DNA from: JAMXLO01 sp041487355
GTDB lineage: Bacteria; Pseudomonadota; Alphaproteobacteria; Acetobacterales; Acetobacteraceae
Length of the DNA: 23,355 nucleotides
Assembly: GCA_041487355.1 (NCBI GenBank)
Contig: JBGPND010000066.1
Location: 1-23,355 of the forward strand
Direction: 5' to 3'
In this document: positions 22,039 to 23,355 of the stretch, one piece after another
Layout: the number at the start of each line of letters is the position of its first letter
Position numbering within the stretch: the stretch's first letter is position 1
Translations under genes and position numbers: made by a program
Notes under the pieces: generated by a model
Told to the model about the DNA's origin: nothing
What the model saw: the letters and a program-made list of their open reading frames with translations, nothing else
Database searches by the model: none

Positions 22039-22128
22039 GGAGGGATGGCCGAGCGGCTTAAGGCGCACGCTTGGAAAGCGTGTGTGCGTGCAAGCGTACC
22101 GTGGGTTCGAATCCCACTCCCTCCGCCA
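22039..22128 (+). tRNA. tRNA-Ser (GGA)
   Basis: 90-nt tRNA with 7-bp acceptor stem GGAGGGA/TCCCTCC, discriminator G and encoded CCA (22126-22128). It has the D-arm GGCCGAGCGGCTTAAGGC and anticodon stem CACGC/GCGTG with loop TTGGAAA (anticodon GGA at 22073-22075, reading UCC/UCU). The long variable arm is characteristic of tRNA-Ser, and the T-arm has GTGGG-TTCGAAT-CCCAC. It is immediately followed by transposon debris, consistent with tRNA genes being insertion hot spots. Confidence 0.97.
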
Positions 22129-22223
22129 GTCAACTTAGCACTCCAATTCGTAAATACAGTGACGTATTTTGTGGAGGCGGTCTTTCCTGTCTGGCAAGGT
22201 TGTCCTCACCAGGGGGACGGAGC

Positions 22224-22940
22224 GTGCCGACGAAGAGCCCATATGTGATCGAACTCACCAGGGAAGAGCGCGAGGAGTTGGTGGCCCGATCCAAGGAGTA
22301 CACGTCACCATATCGTGACGTTGTGCGGGCCAAGATCGTGCTCTTGGCAAGCCAGGGGGTGGGCAACGACAGCATCGCGGCCCGTCTCGACATGCCGCGT
22401 CAGGTCGTCAGCAAGTGGCGCCGGCGCTTCTACGCCGAGCGGCTCCCAGGCCTCGACGAACGGCCGCGCGGCGGGCGACCAGCCTCCAGCTTGTGGGCGC
22501 AGCGAGCGGATGTTCCGCACATTGCAGGACCGGTTGCCGAAGGAGCTGGCACTGGCGGGGATCACCGACGACGTGGCGGCGGCGAGCCGACGGGCGGCCT
22601 TGGGCGCTACAGCCCCGGCGAGTGCGTCGGCGCTGAGAAGCGCCGCGTTGAGGGCAAGCCCGATCCGGCACATATCAGCACCAGCTTTGCCGAGCGCAGC
22701 AACCTCACGATGCGGATGGGCAACCGTCGCTTCACTCGGCTGACGAATGCGTTCTCCAAGAAGGCAGAGAACCACGCGCACATGGTCGCGCTGCACATGA
22801 TGTATTACAACTTCGTGCGCATCCATCAGACCCTTCGCTGCACCCCGGCGATGGCGGCTGGCGTGACCACGAAGCTGTGGGAGCTTGCGGACATGGTGAA
22901 GGTGTTGGAGGACTGGGAGGCAGCGCGAGGCGCGTCTTGA
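22224..22940 (+). pseudogene. Chimeric transposase frame: IS630-, ISNCY- and IS1-like pieces
   Basis: One 238-codon open frame (GTG start) is built from three sources. About 22224-22485 is an IS630-type N-terminus: YVIELTREEREELVARSKEY, SPYRDVVRAKIVLLASQGVG, then a helix-turn-helix with QVVSKWRRRF and LDERPRGGRP. About 22495-22575, read in another frame, gives SERMFRTLQDRLPKELALAG plus ITD, typical of the C-terminal part of ISNCY/IS481-type transposases. From about 22590 the first frame resumes with RYSPGECVGAEKRR, HISTSFAERSNLTMRM, RRFTRLTNAFSKK and YYNFVRIHQTLRCTP, the C-terminus of transposases often annotated as IS1 family. The catalytic regions are incomplete in every piece, so it should be inactive despite being open throughout. 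Confidence 0.8.
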
Positions 22941-23162
22941 ACCGCCGGCGCGAGGAACTCAGCCTCGACGAGGGTGAAAGGATAAGAGTGTCAGATAGAG
23001 AAGCGATGAGGATAGTGTCACGAGGGACGTTCTTCCCGAACCAGCATGGCGGTAGTGCGAGATATGGAAAGCACCTCTGTCAGGGGCCGTCTATTGCTCG
23101 CGAGTGCCAGCGTTACGAGGGAAGCTTCCTTCAGTGGCTCAGATAGCAAGAACCATAGACCT
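22941..23162. other. Gene-free stretch between transposon fragments
   Basis: No family is recognisable on either strand. The short open frames here do not resemble known proteins. It is probably degraded mobile-element sequence, judging from the transposase chimera before it and the insertion-sequence end after it. Confidence 0.4.
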
Positions 23163-23189
23163 CTGAGGTGGACCCCATCCATTGGACAG
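23163..23189 (+). mobile_element. Insertion-sequence end remnant, second copy
   Basis: CTGAGGTGG-ACCCC...ATTGGACAG pairs with 19143-19169 (22 of 27 positions, same orientation). It is followed by GAAACGGGGTGAGC and non-coding sequence to 23317 in which no transposase start was seen. If a full element is attached it must extend outside the window, but the hairpin and sequence that follow do not look like one. Confidence 0.5.
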
Positions 23190-23317
23190 GAAACGGGGTG
23201 AGCTAGAAGAGACCCCCACCGGTTGCAAATCCCCCTACCCGTGCGACGGGGGCAGCGAAGCTACATAGCACGTTCTGCTCGTCGATTGAATCCCTTTGTT
23301 GCTGTTGCGGTGCCTGT

Positions 23318-23355
23318 GGGGATGTGGTCAACGCGCTTGCGTTGTCCACATCCCC
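23318..23355. repeat. Hairpin at the right edge of the window
   Basis: GGGGATGTGG-T-CAACGC, loop GCTT, GCGTTG-T-CCACATCCCC forms a 16-pair stem with one central T/T mismatch. It resembles short extragenic repeats common in alphaproteobacteria. It could be longer, since the window ends exactly at its right arm. Confidence 0.6.

Noticed and set aside
22101..22128. tRNA-Ser 3' end as an attachment site of an integrated island
   Set aside because: No second copy of the tRNA 3' end was noticed downstream within the window, and no tyrosine integrase gene is present. Only transposon scraps follow.
23231..23265. A terminator-like CCCGT-GCG-ACGGG hairpin
   Set aside because: The stem is only 5 bp, there is no T-run and no gene ends nearby.

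Overview
The window is GC-rich bacterial DNA. It most likely comes from an alphaproteobacterium of the Rhodospirillales/Acetobacteraceae type. That placement is inferred from family recollection, not a search. It rests on the PheT variant with an extra segment after its B5 region, the uncharacterised protein at 18135-18965 that resembles proteins common in Acetobacteraceae, the two kinds of GC-rich extragenic palindrome, and the overall codon use.

Layout. (1) 226-7033, minus strand: a six-gene operon for a dipeptide/oligopeptide-type ABC importer (binding protein, two permeases, two ATPases) ending in a class III CoA-transferase. It has a clear sigma70-type promoter (7088-7117) and a candidate operator palindrome in the leader (7052-7067). 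A palindromic repeat sits between the two permease genes. (2) 7271-10796: a wrecked biosynthetic locus. An intact gene for a protein with two tandem FkbM-type methyltransferase domains overlaps the tail of a CmcJ/NvfI-type oxidoreductase gene. The oxidoreductase exists only as separated C-terminal and N-terminal pieces. Between the pieces lie an MNT/HEPN toxin-antitoxin pair and a resolvase fragment with an amber codon, and a 31-bp direct repeat brackets this segment. (3) 10826-11662: an AT-richer uncharacterised gene, probably acquired. (4) 11872-17954: core genes rpmI, rplT, pheS and pheT, then a convergent small peptidoglycan-binding lipoprotein and a divergent glutamine-synthetase-family gene. 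(5) 17955-20204: the lineage-typical hypothetical gene, a large inverted repeat, an insertion-sequence end remnant, and a ParE-type toxin with a ribbon-helix-helix antitoxin and its likely operator. (6) 20205-23355: lepA, a tRNA-Ser(GGA), then a graveyard of transposon pieces. One open reading frame here is stitched from three unrelated transposase families, and a second insertion-sequence end and a hairpin follow.

The importer genes and the CoA-transferase probably form one catabolic unit: uptake of a small organic solute followed by CoA activation. The translation genes form the usual rpmI-rplT-pheS-pheT cluster. The accessory zones (9.2-11.7 kb and 18.9-23.3 kb) show repeated insertion, truncation and recombination. 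No CRISPR array, prophage or complete insertion sequence was seen. The most unusual items are the CmcJ/TA rearrangement, the double-FkbM protein and the three-family transposase chimera.
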